NCBI RefSeq assembly: GCF_030463565.1
Contig: NC_134656.1
Location: forward strand, 2,733,001 to 2,797,000
DNA length: 64,000 nucleotides
Direction: 5' to 3'
Source of the DNA: Pelecanus crispus
Lineage: Eukaryota > Chordata > Aves > Pelecaniformes > Pelecanidae
Within the stretch, counting starts at the first letter, position 1; each line of letters opens with the position of its first letter. The translations under genes were made by a program, and so were the position numbers. The notes under the pieces were generated by a model. That model had not been told where the DNA came from. It worked only from the letters and a program-made list of their open reading frames with translations, and did not search any database. Of the stretch, positions 40,181 through 54,465 are shown piece after piece.

Positions 40181-42662
40181 CACACACCCCATACACAAAT
40201 ATTTGGGTTTTTTTTAAGTCAGGCTTTAAAAAGTTTCTACTGCCTGCTTAAAAATAAAACATCTTTAGGGAAAATGCAAACCTATGATTTCTTATGACAG
40301 TAAAGTTATGTTTGTTTAACCTATTTCATGTGCTGGCTTTCAAGTCTTATCCTGGAGAAAATGTTATGCAAAAGCGTTATCATTTTTTCACAACTTGGAC
40401 TTTAAAGAAAATGATCATCTATGAGCTGTTTTTTTCAGATCTTCATAAACTTTAAATAGCATTTTTCTGCCTTCATCACAAAACCAGTTAAGCACTAGCT
40501 GACTAAATGCATGAACAGAAATATCTCATTTTGTTCAAGCTTTTAAATTCTCCTTGTCAACAAATGATTTGAGCATCTCTGCAAAGTGTGCTGTCACTTT
40601 TCTGCCATCTGTCATATGTCACTCTTTCTCTCTTATTCCCCAAGGAGAAATGTCAATTGCTGATTTGTATTTCATGTTTTCCTTTAAAAAGGAAAATCCT
40701 GTTAAGGTAGAAATTAATTTTGTGGCTCTTGCTCAACTTCACAAGAGGATATTATTTGTTCTCTTCCAGGCACTATGTAATTCCTTCCTACTAGCGTATT
40801 CTGTTTGTATCAATTTTAAAATTTTTTTAAGAAGCCATACCTTCTGTTCCTTTTAAAGTAAAGCAAGCATAAACAAGTTTCAGAAAAAATACAAATTTTT
40901 TGTTGATACTGGTGGGAAGATGCTACTGTGGAATCAAAAGACTGTGGATAATATTAAATTAGAAGGGAGAAACATTATAATAAATTACTTGAGTCTAGGA
41001 CAGCCTCAGATTCACAAGGTTTGCTTTTGGAAAAAATATTTTTAAATCAACCCTGGCAAACCATTTCCAACTAACTCTCACTTACTGTGGGCTAAGAGCT
41101 TGCATATGGGTAGACCAGAACAGCTGACATGTTCAGACAGAGATAGGCAGAATTAAGACACCCTTTTGATTTTAAAGGAAGAAGGGAGGGAAGAGCTCTT
41201 TTTACTGCTGTATATTTAAATTGATCCATTTATATAGTTGCTGTCTGCCTAGCTAAGGAGTCTGTTTGTTCATGGAAGAATAACTAGTAAAATACTGGTT
41301 TTTTACCCATGGAAAATGATTTTTAATATTGAACCAGGGGACCTCCTGTTTAGCAGTTTTTGCCTCAAGAAGCATGATGATGGTCTCTGACCTTCGCTTC
41401 TCCTTGGATGCTCCTGCTGAGCTCCCCACCATCTGGCTCAGCGCCTTGTGGGACAAGTAGTGACAGAAAGAGGCACTGTGGTGCCAGAAGGGAAGTGTCA
41501 CAGTGGGTTGTATTGGAGAGGCAGAAAGAGGCCAAATTTAGAGAAGTGGCTAGAAACCTATTTGAAACTCTCCACACTCTTATTTCCTTGTAAGTCTGTG
41601 GGCAGTGGAGGAGTCTCAGATGGAAGCAATGCTTTTGCAGCAAGGTACCTGACTGCAATAACCATGGAGGAGGAAAGCAGGGCTCGTGGTGGCCAGCGGT
41701 GGACTTTCCCTTTTTAAGGGGAGGAAAAAAGTTTGGGAGCTTCCAGAAATTTTGGTCACAGTCTAGACTTCACTCTCAAAGGAAGATTTATGCTTTTGAG
41801 AGAAGAAAGCTTTAACACAGCAAGTAAAGAACCTAATTTGCAAATTTTAACAGTTGCCATGTGTTTATTTCTTTTCCGTGTGCATTTGATCATTTCTGCT
41901 CTCAAGCTCTGGAGAGTCTTCAGCTGATGTCTAGTATTTTCACTTTAGCTTAGAAAAGATGATGGTTTCAAGATTTAATTAAAAGTAACACTCATACTGA
42001 TTTATGAAGTTTCCCTATTGCACACAAAAGTACCTGCCCCAAACTGCTGATGTAGGGCAAATGGTGCTGCTCCAGCTTTGGGAAGAGCCTTGGCTTGGAT
42101 CAGCAGCACTGAGGTTATGAGGTGAAATGCAGAGTCAGGAGCAATTCCTTGCAGCCCTTCTCTTCTGCCTCAAATTTCTACCTTTCTTGGAAAACTCCAA
42201 TTAATCTTCTGTTTAAAATGCCATTAAGAGAAGCTCAGGCTGCGGGGAAGCAACCAGTAGCTTGGGTAACCCTCAGTTGGATCCCCTATGGTGAGATTCA
42301 CTAGCAGAGTCACCCAATGCCCCATGACCTTCTGCTGCCCCTCTGTAAGCATTTTTCTACTACACCAGGACTGAAACTCGAGGTGAATTGAGTGATAGGA
42401 TTTTTGAGCTGAGTCTCTTCAGTAAAAACAATGTTAAGCTAAATAACAGATTAATAATTTCAACAGAAAAATGTAACACATTGCCTAGAGGAGCCCTGAT
42501 GATGTCATTACCTTATTTTCCCTGTGCTCGTGATGATGTGCTGTTTCCAACAAAAGGTAAAGACTAGTCACCCCTCTGGATTCCTGTACATTACAAATTA
42601 GATCCAGATGAAGCTGACTTTGATTTAAACACCCTTGCAGTAGGAACATTGGCGAGCTGTGC

Positions 42663-42716
42663 CTCAGCTAATTAAACTTTCAGCAGTTCACCTTTGTGAG
42701 AGCTTAATTAGCTGAG
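42663..42716. other. Inverted repeat of homeodomain-type sites, 13-bp arms
   Basis: ctcagctaattaa (42,663-42,675) is perfectly reverse-complementary to ttaattagctgag (42,704-42,716), with 28 nt between. Each arm carries a TAATTA core, a classic homeodomain site. The setting looks like a conserved non-coding element, but conservation cannot be tested here. Confidence 0.85.
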
Positions 42717-45247
42717 ATACTGCCTTCTCTATATTTATCTTGTGTGTCTTCCAGAAACGCATATGGAAAGGAGGTTTGATTTGCGGGTTGTGTAACCACA
42801 AGTGTGCATAAGCTTTTCTCCGCATCTCCCTGGAAGGATAAGTGCTGCATAGGGGTCAATGGCTAAGTTTGGGGTTTTTTTACATGGAGCCTGAATATTC
42901 AAGGTACCTGTATGCTTTCAGAGACGCAAGTCCCATAATTTTAACTAGAGTTCCATGGTGAGATGTCAATAGCTTTCAGAGCTGAAATTGCAGAAGCAAA
43001 GCTGTTGTGTGTGCAGAGCCTCATATATCACCTCTGCTGGTAATTGGATCAGGAGCACGAAAACCAGCTTTGGTAAATGATCTTTACTTCCAAACCGCAT
43101 TGACTGTGTTTAAAATAAAGTACAAAAGCCACTGAAATCCCACCCCATCCCTCTGCATAGCACATGCCCTGCAGCAACTTCCATTCTTGCCTGGATTTCT
43201 CAAGGTGTTAAACTTCTCCTTCCCTCCCTCTCCTCCCTGCCTGTGTTGGTTGCTCAGTTTTTCTCATGTGGGAATGTGGGTGCTGGTTTCCAGTGCAGAT
43301 GGGGCAGGTGCTGCCTTTACTGGGGGCAATGTGTGAGGCTGGGTGGGTAGGAGAGGGACAAATGACTTGCGCGTGGTGCCTTTCCTCTAAACTCATGTGT
43401 CAGTTCCTCCAAAATCCTGAGAAAAGCTTAAAATTGTGGGACTTTGAAGATGATGCTGAGATTTGTTTTCATGTTTGATTTGCTTGTGATTTCTTAACTT
43501 ATTTTTGAATTTAGCTGCAAATTTTGGATTTACAAATTTACATAAAATTAATATAAAAATAGGATGTTTTTCTGGCTCCACAATGTATAATTTTAAAGGA
43601 AAGGCATTTTACAAGCACTCGTCATGAGAGTTGGGCTCAGAATATTTTATTCATGTGTAGCATTTTCTCAGGCAGGTATCACTGAAGTCCTTCAAAACAC
43701 TGCCTTGGTAGCCCAGACTAAAACCCAGCAACTCAGCCTTGCCTTCTGTCTCCTAATGGCTTCAGGGCCCGTATCCCAAACGTGAGCATCACTAAGTCTG
43801 CAGCCGCTATAACTGTGTGATGTGTGTCACTGTTTGACTTGCATGCTCTGGTTCCAGAAACCTTTCCCTCCTCCTGAGAGATTGATATGACCAGTGGCTT
43901 CCCTGAGCCTGCACAGAATGCCACATGTGGCCCAGGGTGCAAATAACACCTCGATTCCTCAATGTATCTCCAAAATATGGTAGAAATAGCAGGTGAACCA
44001 CTGTTTCTATTAAGGTCAGGTCACATCGGATACATATCCCAAGAAAAGTCATTGTCCTTCCCTGTAAAATAAAAAAAAAAATCATTTAAGTGCCACAGCA
44101 TGCTGCAATTCTGGAGAAGAATTGCTTTAAAAGTACATATATCACTGCCTTCCCCCAGAATTACCAGTCCTCTTGGAGAATACCTGTGAACAGTCCCTAA
44201 TAGGGCAATAAATATTCAGCAGGGCTTTGGTAGATGGCTTTGGAGGGCTTCTGATTACCTCTAATTAAGCTTACAAAGCCTCCCTTGTGCACACTTAACT
44301 AATTCAGACTTTTCTCATTGTCATTTTTCTCCTCCCCTAAAGGCCAGCTCTAAGCTCCATTCCCTCACATGTGACATCGCTCACATGCAACATCCTCGCA
44401 TGTAGCATCCTTCACCCAGAAAGCAGATCCGGGAAAGGTAGGTGGTAAATTAAAATGAGAGCCCAATGGAAAGGGATTGTCCTGCTGGAGGTGGGGGGCG
44501 AGTGCTGAGCCTGGGAAATGCAGGGAAATCGACCTCCTTGCCAGCAGTGTGAGCTGGGAGGAGAACATGGCCAGCGCTGTCTGGGTGCAGACTGCAGCCT
44601 AAAAACATGGATCCTCACGGAAATCATTGCCCTGCTTGGTGCTGGGTCTTATTTTGCCAGGAATTGAGTGCCCCAGGATTGATCGTGGCCACTTTCTGAT
44701 TTTTGGATGGTGATTTGGTAGCCACAGCATCCCAGCTTCCTCAGGAGATGCTGTCAGTCCCAGCTTTCCCAAGTGTAGCCTCTCCGTGACGCCCCATGCC
44801 TTGAAGGACGTGTCTCAGGGACTGTCTGTGCTCAGCCCATGATTCTTTTTTCTGATTTATACAGCACGTGGAGGTGTTTGCACTGGAAAGTGTTGCTCCA
44901 TATGCCATCTTGGCCTTTTTAGATGTGAGCAGTTCCCCTGGACCTGGCTCTTCCCTATCCAAGGATGGGCTAAAGTCAGAGCCAAGCATTGAGTTGAGCC
45001 TTATTAAGAAAGTCCATGGGTGGCTGTGTTACCCTGCGCACAGATCCTGTGGGTAGGGGGTCATTCCCTTGCTCCCAACTCCAAGCCACCTCCAGGCAGC
45101 ACCTGACTGGGAAATGCCCCTTTCCTTTGCAGGGTGATGCTGGAAACCCTCCCTATGGAGGGAGCGCTATTCCCCAAACGCTACAGCCCAACCAGCATCC
45201 CAGCTTTTCTGGGCACCAGTTGTTGGCAATGCTTTCTCACCACATCA

Positions 45248-45263
45248 ACCACCACCACCACCA
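45248..45263. repeat. (ACC)n trinucleotide run, about 5 copies
   Basis: A short ACC repeat not in any supported coding frame. Confidence 0.9.
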
Positions 45264-47989
45264 AGCATGGGGCATTTCCCTGCTCCTTTGTTTGGCTTTC
45301 ACACAGTGCAATTAGCCTCTCCATAGCTTCAATGTGCTGCAATTAGTCAAGCCCCAGCACAGCAATGGCAATGTTACCTGTCACTGTATGCTTAATGAGT
45401 ATCTGAGAGCCTTGGGGGAAAAAAACAACTAAAAAAACATCGAATGGAACTAGTGCCTGGAGCTAGGCAGGAGGCACCTGGCAAAGCTCCCACTATCCCA
45501 AGGCCAGGTCATGCATCTTGCTCCAAAGGTCCAGTGTTGCTGCTGCGCACAACAGGGATGGGATCTCTGTGTGTCTCTGAGCCTTCACAGCCTTTCTGAG
45601 TTAAAGCTGATTTCTGCAGTAGTAATCTTTCCCCCTGGATTCCCCTATCCTTTACATCACTGAATTTTACTTTAAAAGCTGTTTTTAAAAGGACTCAGGC
45701 TGGGAGCTTACAAAGAAGCTAGAGAGTCCTGTGTGGAGCCTTCCTTGGCAAGTAAACATTTTAAAAATGAAATAAACCCAGGCAAGCCCTCTGGGCAAGC
45801 ATTTGTAACCCTGTTCCTATTCCTGCAGTCTCTGTTCCCAACTCTGTTTACTGCTGCAGCTCCAGCCCAGAGGTCTTTGGATGAAGGTCTTCAGAAGTGT
45901 GCAATTCCCTCATCTTGGCTCGAAACACCATGTGCCTGACTTCCTCCCAGGTTCACCTTCAGTCAGGGCTGACTGTTCAGATAGGGAGGCAGGTAAATGT
46001 CCTGGCACATATTGTCCTGTTCTGGCCTGGTGCAAAGATCTCTCAGCCACCCCAGTGGAAGTCAGCGTCTTGCCAAGTCAGTCTGAGCACAGCACGTGGC
46101 TGCACCCTGGACCATGACACAAGGGGCAGCAGAGCTTGGGAATGCCACAAATCCTGACATTCATCCCTGCTAACAGCAGATGCCCAAAGCACAAGGTTGC
46201 TCTGACATGGTTAGCCCTGGGCATAAGGATCATCCTTGTTGAGTGCGGTCAGTGGCACCTGAACGCCTTGACACACAGATATTGTCCCACAGGGGACACA
46301 CTGCTCTGTGCTCCCTTATCAGGTGCTGCCCAGTGCTGGTCTGAGGGGAACTTTAGCTGCAGCAAGCAAAGAAAGGAGGCAGCAAACAGCAGCACTCAAA
46401 AAGGCAGGTCAAAACAGCATTGGAAGGCTTGTCTAACTCTCTCAAGGTGGTAAAAGGGGAGGTTTTATGTGAAAATGTCTTTTTTTCCAATTGATTTCTT
46501 CTGGCTCTGATGTGCTTTCACTGCACTAGGGCCTTGGCATTTATGAACTGCTGGTCCTGCTGGCCTTATGGGAATCTTTACTGTGTCCAGCACTACCATG
46601 CAGGAGGATGTGGAGGGACAGGTCCTACCCTCATCTATCCTGTGAGGGATGCCCCTCCAGCCTTGGCTGCATTAAACACCTGGCTGCTTTACTGGAGATG
46701 GGGTACAAATTTAAATTTTTGGTGCAGTGTTTCCCTAAATGTGGCTAAAGTCTCCACCAAAGGCAGCAATGGTGTCTGAGGGGCAAGGAGAGGCTTGCCA
46801 GGGCTGCACAATTTGATGTGCATAAAGGAAAAGGATGTGCTTGGCTCTGAGCTCCTGCATGGGGACCAACGTTGCTGATCCTCTTGGATCTCACCTAAAC
46901 AGAGATCTTTGCACGGAGCATTTTTGCAGGGGTCTGCTTTCCCATTTAATTGGTTTTCATGGCTGCCAGCTAGATTCTTTGGGTAAAGATGTTTCTATCT
47001 TGGGTAAACACCAAGAAGTTGAGCTGCTGATCTAGAGTGAACCATCCCCTTGAACGTTTGAGGAATTGCTTGTAGTAAGTTGTTGCTATGGCTCTGGACA
47101 GATTTTCTTGTATCCTAGCAATGATTGTCTTTGGCTGAAGCTTTGGTTGCTACAGTTGGAATCCTGATGGAAGTATTCAGACTGTCAGGTCCTTGCCTGC
47201 TTTTGTGCTGTCTCTTCCACAAATGATCTCCTGCCCCCCTCCACAAAACTGATAGCTTGCCTCAGGCAACATCATTCCTTACAACCTAGCAATTTACACC
47301 TTGCTGAAATGATTGCGGTATTAGAATAACATCACTTCTGCATGGGACCTGATTTGACTTTTAATAAACTGCAGGGCTGGTGTGATCGGTACTTATGAGT
47401 CACTGGCTGTGGCAGAGCTGAGCGGCTCCCTGCATTCAAAACCAGTTTCAGTGAATACCTGCTCAGAAGCCTCATTGATTTTTGCCTGCGTAATTTATGC
47501 ATTTGTGTTTGCCTTCTGTGAATAAAGGAGCAAACAATGGCTGGGACTGCTCACAAAGGCAATCCTTTGAAGCAAATATCCCTCAATGAAATGCTTTCAT
47601 TAATTTAAAAGCTCTTTCACTTGTGGGAGAAGAAAATAAAAAATAGCAAACCCCAGCAACAAAAAATGGTATTGTTACGTGGTTTTTCAAATCTAGAAAG
47701 TTTTTCACAGTTCCAACAAATAACATTTTCCGAAGTAGAACAAGCCATGCTGAAACGTGGCCAGAGATTTGGCTTTCTAAGCTTGCTTCTCCCCTGCAAT
47801 GATGCAACAGTGGCACTGGCAGAGGGCTGCTCACTGATATTGGGTAAAGGGCTGAGAGCTGCGACTGCCAGCTTTCTGGGTTATATTGCAGGGTTTGCAA
47901 TGTCTCATCAACAGCCTCGGCTACTGAAGTTAAATAAGCATCGAAGAACCTCTAGCGTTTTTTTTCTTTCTTATAGCTGTAAAAAGTCT

Positions 47990-48040
47990 TGGTCAAGAAG
48001 TGAAGTGCATGCTCTCTGTAAAATGGGACAAAAGAGGATT
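47990..48040 (+). repeat. Possible MIR-like relic
   Basis: cttggtcaagaagtgaagtg followed by tctctgtaaaatgggaca looks like the MIR 3' part with an internal deletion. It is short and uncertain. Confidence 0.3.
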
Positions 48041-48800
48041 GAAAAGAACCTCATATACATGTTTTAATCCTATGGTTTTTAAGAAAATCTCCTGCTTTTT
48101 GGAGTATGACTCATGTTTGTAGGCTCTTTTGTTTCTATGTTAAGTGGTCAGCAGTTTTCCTTGCACAAAGCAAAGCTCAGCTCAATGATTTGAGTGTTCA
48201 TTAAGGACAAAGATGAGAAATCTCTCTTCAGCAGAGAGGATGCACCACAGGAACCTCTTCTGCTGGAGGTGTTTGAATACAGAGAGCAAAATGGCTTTTA
48301 GGTCCTGGCAGCATGGCATTTTATATTAGCTATTATATTTGATTGATTTTTCACTCTGTGCTGTGTGGAGCTGTCTGATTTGCATTTACAAACTTGGTAG
48401 CTGAAGGAGTTTATGCATGTATTGTATGTTATATGTACCCAGGCCATAGGATCAAACTCAGCTGCTCCCACATGAGAACAGTTCTGCATCCACCAAAATT
48501 TTCATCCCACAGAATGGATGTAATCTGTGATTTCAATGTTCTCCTCTTCCAAGAGCCTGATTTGGCCCCCCTACCAATAACAAGATGATGACTGAGAATA
48601 TTTGAGGAATCCAAATATTTTGTTGTGAGCACTTTCTGGACAGGCAGTGGAGATAATCTGCCCATGCTCATCTTTTCTTCTTTTACACAAATTTTATGTC
48701 TTGCTGCAGACCACAAATTAGTCATCTACTCTCTGACTGCACTAAAATGCTTTCGTCAGGATTACAAAAAAATTGTTAGCACAAACCTTGCTACTAACAA

Positions 48801-48828
48801 GGGTGTGTGTGTGTGGGGGGGTGGGGGT
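48801..48828 (+). repeat. (GT)n followed by G-rich run
   Basis: GGG, then a GT repeat, then G7-T-G5. The G runs could allow a G-quadruplex with one longer GT loop. Confidence 0.8.
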
Positions 48829-51800
48829 GTTGTTATTTGCTGCTCATTTATCCATAGCTATTTTTGTGCAAAATAGTTTGGGGAGTCCTTTTTCATTTCT
48901 CTCCCAGTCCATAATGCCAAAATTTGAAAGATGAACTTTTACTCCTGATGGTCTGGATAGTCCTGAGGACCTCAAAGAAAGTAAGTAGAAACATGCTACT
49001 GTTTTTGGAAGTGGTACATAAAAAGGACTATGCCAGTGCCCATTCCTCCAAATTTCTACTGCCAGCTCATTCTTGAGAGTTTGGTTGAATTTCCATCATC
49101 ACAGATGAGAGAAGGTACCTTGGGTGTGGGTATCCCACATGAGGGTTTCAAGCTTATGGACCAGGAGGTTGTTCAGGCCAAGGGTGGTGTTCTGTAAAGG
49201 AAGGAGCCATTTTATTTTTGAACCTGGAGGCCAGAGCTGGGAATGGATTTCTTTTCTCCCAAGTTCCATTCAGAGCTGAAAGTCTGATCTGAAACCTCTT
49301 TCCAGCTGGAAATATGCCACAGGAAATCAAAAGAGGAATATTTTATACCCTTAGAGAAAAAACCTTTATGTATGTTGCTCAGTGTAGAAAATGTCTTCCT
49401 GTTGAACAGTGAAATAAAAATGACATGACTATTTCCATTTGCCAAGAGCATTTTCAACCTGAGCCAGCCCAAAGGCGCAACTCAGTATTTTCAAGTGTCA
49501 ATCAAAGATGCTTTCCCTTCAGCTGGTGTAGGGTCCAACAATAGGCCATATGGGATGTTAGTCTATGCCAAATGAAGACGAATTGAATTGGGAATAAAAT
49601 ATGTCAAAGTATCTTCACGCTAATTCCAAGCCCTACAATTGTCATGATGGGAGAGGACTTATTGTAGTCATGCCAGCCCAATCATCTTCACTGGCAAAAT
49701 AAGAAACATCACAGGTATAAATATCCTTACACTTTGGATATTTAGAGTGGCAGGATGAGGCCTAAAGACGTCATGATAAAATATTTTTGCAAAAAATAAC
49801 TGTGTTCTTAGGTAGCAAAAGACTGCTGTGGTTTGCAGACAATACTTTGATGGGCAAGGTCCAGACTTCCAAAGATATTCAGGCACTTGAAATCAAGTGT
49901 TTGTGTTCCACTATTCAGTTTGAGCAGTACGTAGTGCTGTAAATAACTATGTGCAAATACACATGCCGTACATGAATCTGGACCCAAGTAAAGGCTGGTG
50001 TGTTATTAATATGCAGAATTCTGCTTTGAAAGCAGGCAAAGAAGCTGTAATTTTAGAGGAAGATAGTATAGTTTTTGGAAATCGGAGGGGAATTGGTGCC
50101 TTTTTGAAAAACTTCCTCCTTAATCAATGGAACCCTTGTGATCCAGAAAACTGTGGGAGTAACAGATGGCTGATGTTTCTTTTCATGTAGGCCAGTCAGC
50201 AGGAAAATAATAGAAGCATGTGTCTTAATGAGCAGAAAGAAGGTGTGAGAAAGTACCAGTAATGTGGGAGATGGACGCAGAGAAACCAGGTGCTACCTTC
50301 CCCGTTATCAAAAAACTTTCTTATCTGTTGCTCAAAAAGAGATGTGCTGGGGTCTGTAAAGGGAGAAAGGATCTTTGGCCCTAACTCAGACTATTATGGT
50401 GTCTCTTTTCTGGAGCTCTTGGACTACCTGCTCTCCACCTCCCTAGGTGCTCACTGGAGAGAGGCAGCACCCAGATCAGACACCAGTATAGTGAGTGTGG
50501 CCACAGCTTGTCTGGCAGCCATAAAAAGATGATGCTCTGAACCCCCTTTTTATTTTTTTAACTTTGAACACAGACTTTATAGTAGGTACCAAAGGTCATC
50601 TCAGCTGGCTTGATTATAACCTGTCTACCAGACAGGATGGTAGCAACTTAACAACCCCCAATTCTATAGATTTGCTAAAAAAATCTTCTGTCCTCTGTTT
50701 GGACAGTACTTCTGAAAATTCACATCCTAAGACTGTCTGTCAGCTACATATGAATGAATCCAGCCAGTAATGAGGAGACTGGAAAAATAAGATGCTGGGA
50801 CAGAACCGTTATTACAAAATCTACTGCAGGACGATTTTGGAGAGAGTTTGAGGAAGTATATATATCTTTTTTTTTTTCATCCTAGCTCTTCCAAACTCGG
50901 AAAGAACATAATGCTGTTGAATTCTGGGAATCACCAGAAATCAGTAGTTCAGGGTTTCTTCAGAAGCTGTGGGAAAGCTGCCCTTATTTCCCACACAAGC
51001 AAGGCAGGACCCCAGTGCCAATGAGTGTGAGCCAGTTACTACTCAACTATAATTGAGATTTAAGAGCTATCATTTCCTATTGGTTAACCAAGGAAATATT
51101 TATGGCCAAAGCTTGGTGCCAAGCACAATATTTATGACCAAGTTTTTAGCACTGACTGCATTTTTTACTGCTGATTTTTGCACAGAGGACACAGATCACA
51201 TTCACACTGATGTGGGCATGAAACCAAAGCCCAAAGTCATCAAGACAGAGCCTGGAGTAGAGTCTATCTCTGGCAAATCTCACCCTTGCCTTCACAGCAG
51301 CCTTGGTGAGAGCACTTGAAGTAGACATCAGAAGGCCTGGATTGCTCTGCTCTGCTCTCCACACTTGGCTAAAATGCCCTCTGCTCAGGGTGCTGATGCC
51401 TGGCATGGGTGTTGTTCTGGATTGTGGCTATGCACTGAGATTGAGGGCTTCAAATAAGGGTGGCACCTCCTGAGTTCCACTGATTCAGCCAGAGGCAGAC
51501 AGAGAAGCTCTCAGCTCCTGCTCTCCAGCTGGACAGATGGTACGTGCACCACTGAGCCCCTGACATTCATAGCCCAGGAGGGTGTTCAGCAGATTTATTT
51601 CACTTGACATTAATATATCAGGCCAGAAGCTCGGGGGTGGTTGTAACTTTTTCAGCCACCTCATCTGGCTAATTACACCGTGGCTCTGATCAAGCCCTGC
51701 TTTGCTTGTAGCATGCAGCACCCTTGGACAGGTTTGTACAGGTTGGGAAGATGTGATCTGTAGCTGGTGCTGATTATGGAGAGAAAAGGGAAAGGATTTG

Positions 51801-52565
51801 TCAATCAGTCAACTCTAGATTTCTTTAGCAAATAAATTGGGCAGCATTTGCCCTCTGGTGAGGAAGGACAAGAGCCTAATTTAGATCTACAAAGCTGAGC
51901 AGTGAAACCAAAGCTATTCTTGGAGAACAAACTTGTCTGGAGAGACATGCCTCTGTTCTCTAATTTAAAAACCCATCTTCTTGGATCTCAAGAGAAGCTA
52001 AAGCTGCCTCCTTGCTCTTTACCGGCTCTTTACAATGAAGCCTGGCATTTACAAATAAGATGTAGAGGTTCATCTGATTTGTAACATGAGGTCTTTAATA
52101 GCTGTAGAGCTGGAAGCCTTAATGAGGCCATGACTTGCTGCTTTGCTTCCTTTCTGTTTTCAATGGTTGGCTCACTTTGTTGCTTTGTTTTAGTATAGCT
52201 AGAATCACAAGTCCTCTTGTTGCTTTATTAATAATGAACCTTATTCAGAAATTCCCAAGATATGTCCAAGTAAGGAACAGGAAAAGGACGCATGCAGAGA
52301 AGAAGAAATGTCTAGATTAGTGCATTTTGTTGACACCATGAGTCAACGGTCAGAGAAAAACATCACCACCATGTTACACAGCTGTGGAGAAAAGAGAGGT
52401 GGGAACCAGCCAGGAAACAAAGGCGGTGAGAGAATTCCCCCTGCTCTTCATCAGCACAGCCTGTCCAGAGAGAAATACAATTGGATGCTCCCCAGAGGTT
52501 CATTATGGAGCTAATCCTGCAGGGTGCTGAGCTGCCTTAACTCAAAGCTCAGTAATGCATGAGGA

Positions 52566-52635
52566 TTTCAAGGCAGCACAAGAGGTTAATGCACTAGGGC
52601 TCTTGCACTTGGATTCAAATCTTAATCAGCTCACA
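52566..52635 (+). repeat. MIR-like SINE relic, tRNA-derived head
   Basis: The string gaggttaatgcactagggc followed by cacttggattcaaatctta resembles the head of tRNA-derived amniote SINEs (gtggttaaagcactgggctc ... ctgggttcaaatcccagc), including a diverged B box. It cannot fold as a tRNA, so it is a SINE relic, not a tRNA gene. Confidence 0.45.
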
Positions 52636-54404
52636 GGAGGGAGACATGTTGCATTAGCAATACTGCCCTGCTGTGAAGTGTGCGTATTATCTGCTCCATG
52701 CCCCATTGAGCATCTCTGCACGGCTGGAACCATGGGGGCTGCCTTGGGTCAGGATTGTGGTGCCCTGGCTGGAGGATGTGTGCCTGTGGTGGCCCCGAGT
52801 ACCCGGGGCCGGGCTGCCAGGCAAAGGCATGCCAGTTTTGTCTGCTCGCTGTGTGCACTTTGTGGTGGAAACTAGTCTAGTAAGGAATCACATGGGTGAT
52901 GCGCTTTGGAGCATCTCATGTCAGATGCATTGCTCGTCGCCAATGGAAAGCTGGTTTCTCACTGTGGGTGCTGTAGTTGTTGTAAAGCCATGACATTGCC
53001 TTTGTCCCCAGAGTCTGAGCATTGCCATGAGGATGCTCCAGGGAATAATAAGAGGCTACAGTAGTGCTGTATGGTTGGAAACCCACCCACTCCACAGCCA
53101 ACTTCCAAGAAGGAAAGAAGCCTGGGCTTCATAACCATATCTACTACTTTGGAAATAATCATTACTACACTTGCTTTTTCTCTGTTGTTTTTAATCCCAT
53201 GCAGGTGTGTCAGCTTCCCTGCATGGCCAAAAGTCTCTTACACAGTAAAAATGTTTGATTTAGTTAAAAATGTCTTTCAGAGTTTTCTGGCACTTCACAG
53301 ACAATCTGAAATAAATACTAATAAATCAGAGTCACTTTCGTGAGGCCGGTGGTACCTTGCAGATTTCCCCAGAAGCAGATTGAGCCTGCTCTTCTAAGAA
53401 ACAGTCTGGCACATCCTTCTGCTCTGCTCATTTCAGTGCACGTTTTGGTGAAAGGAGTTCTGTCTCCCTTCAGTGTCGCTTTTCTTCCTACTGCTTTTGC
53501 TTCACTTTAAGTATCTGTTGATGACAAAACAGTTAGGAACAGGAGAGAGAAATCTTCTTTAGCACAGGAATGGAGACAAAGAAAAAAACCAATCAGATCA
53601 CCTTTGAATGCAAAGATGGTGTTTCTCAAGCATTCCATTAACTGGCTTTGTCCCCTGTGTCAAGCCCAAACAGGGAACAAGTAAGGAGATATTATCATTA
53701 GTATGTTCTACTTCTGTAGATTCAAACATGCAGATGACATTTTACAAACCAAACAGAGGCCAAGGGCTTGCCCTGGAGAGCTGGCAGTGACATCCAAGAC
53801 AAGACCATGGAGAGAGAGGGCAAATTCAAAGAAAACATGCAGTCCTGGGATTCCCTGTTAGTGCCTCTGACTCCTTGAGCAGTTGAATTTTTTCCATATT
53901 GAACTAGAAAGGCTAAAATAGGGAAAATATATGCTGGAGTGCAGAATGCAAGACGGTGGATTCAGGAGTTACTGGGTCCTTGCAAAATCATGGAATTCTA
54001 CTAACAGACCCAAAACACTTGAGCCTGAGCCTTATTCCAAGGACAAGTCTGAGATTTCATTAAAAATCTTGGAGGAAACACTGCCTTAGTTCTGTTTAGT
54101 TTAGTCTACAATGTCCAATAGCTGGGATGTTTGCATTCAGTTTTTGTGAACATCTGGATTACCCAAATTATCCACATCTTTTTCAGATGAATGAAGATGA
54201 TAATAATGAGAAGACTCAGAGCCAGGTGCCTGAGAATCAGGCTGGAGTCGCAGCTTTCTCCCACAATAAAAAATCATTCAAACCTTTAAATGGCATCTTT
54301 TGTCCCAGTCAGAGTTCCTTGCACATGTACCAGTGGAACACTGCCTTCCAGATACATACAGGAGCTGATGGAAATTTTGTTGTGGCCCAATGATGCAGAA
54401 AGAA

Positions 54405-54465
54405 ACTGGCAGTGAGATTTAACAAGGTCACTTCAAGGCACAGAAACCTCTGTAAAATGCGCCCA
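54405..54465 (+). repeat. MIR-like SINE relic (3' part)
   Basis: aacaaggtcacttcaaggca, then cctctgtaaaatgcgcccat, resembles the MIR 3' part (gcaagtcacttaacctc / catctgtaaaatgggg). It is diverged. Confidence 0.4.

Larger units (their letters stand above)
28001..42000. other. Intergenic spacer, third part: no supported gene
   Basis: It contains the unexplained 244-codon frame at 29.1 kb, the purine-rich tract at 31.6 kb, CTCF-like motifs at 33.4 and 39.3 kb, a MIR-like relic at 38.0 kb, the 19-bp tandem duplication at 38.9 kb and AT-rich DNA at 40.1 kb. No exon pattern, tRNA, snRNA or microRNA was recognised. Confidence 0.6.

Noticed and set aside
52566..52635. tRNA gene suggested by a B-box-like ggattcaaatc
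   Set aside because: No cloverleaf or A box can be formed. It fits a tRNA-derived SINE relic better.
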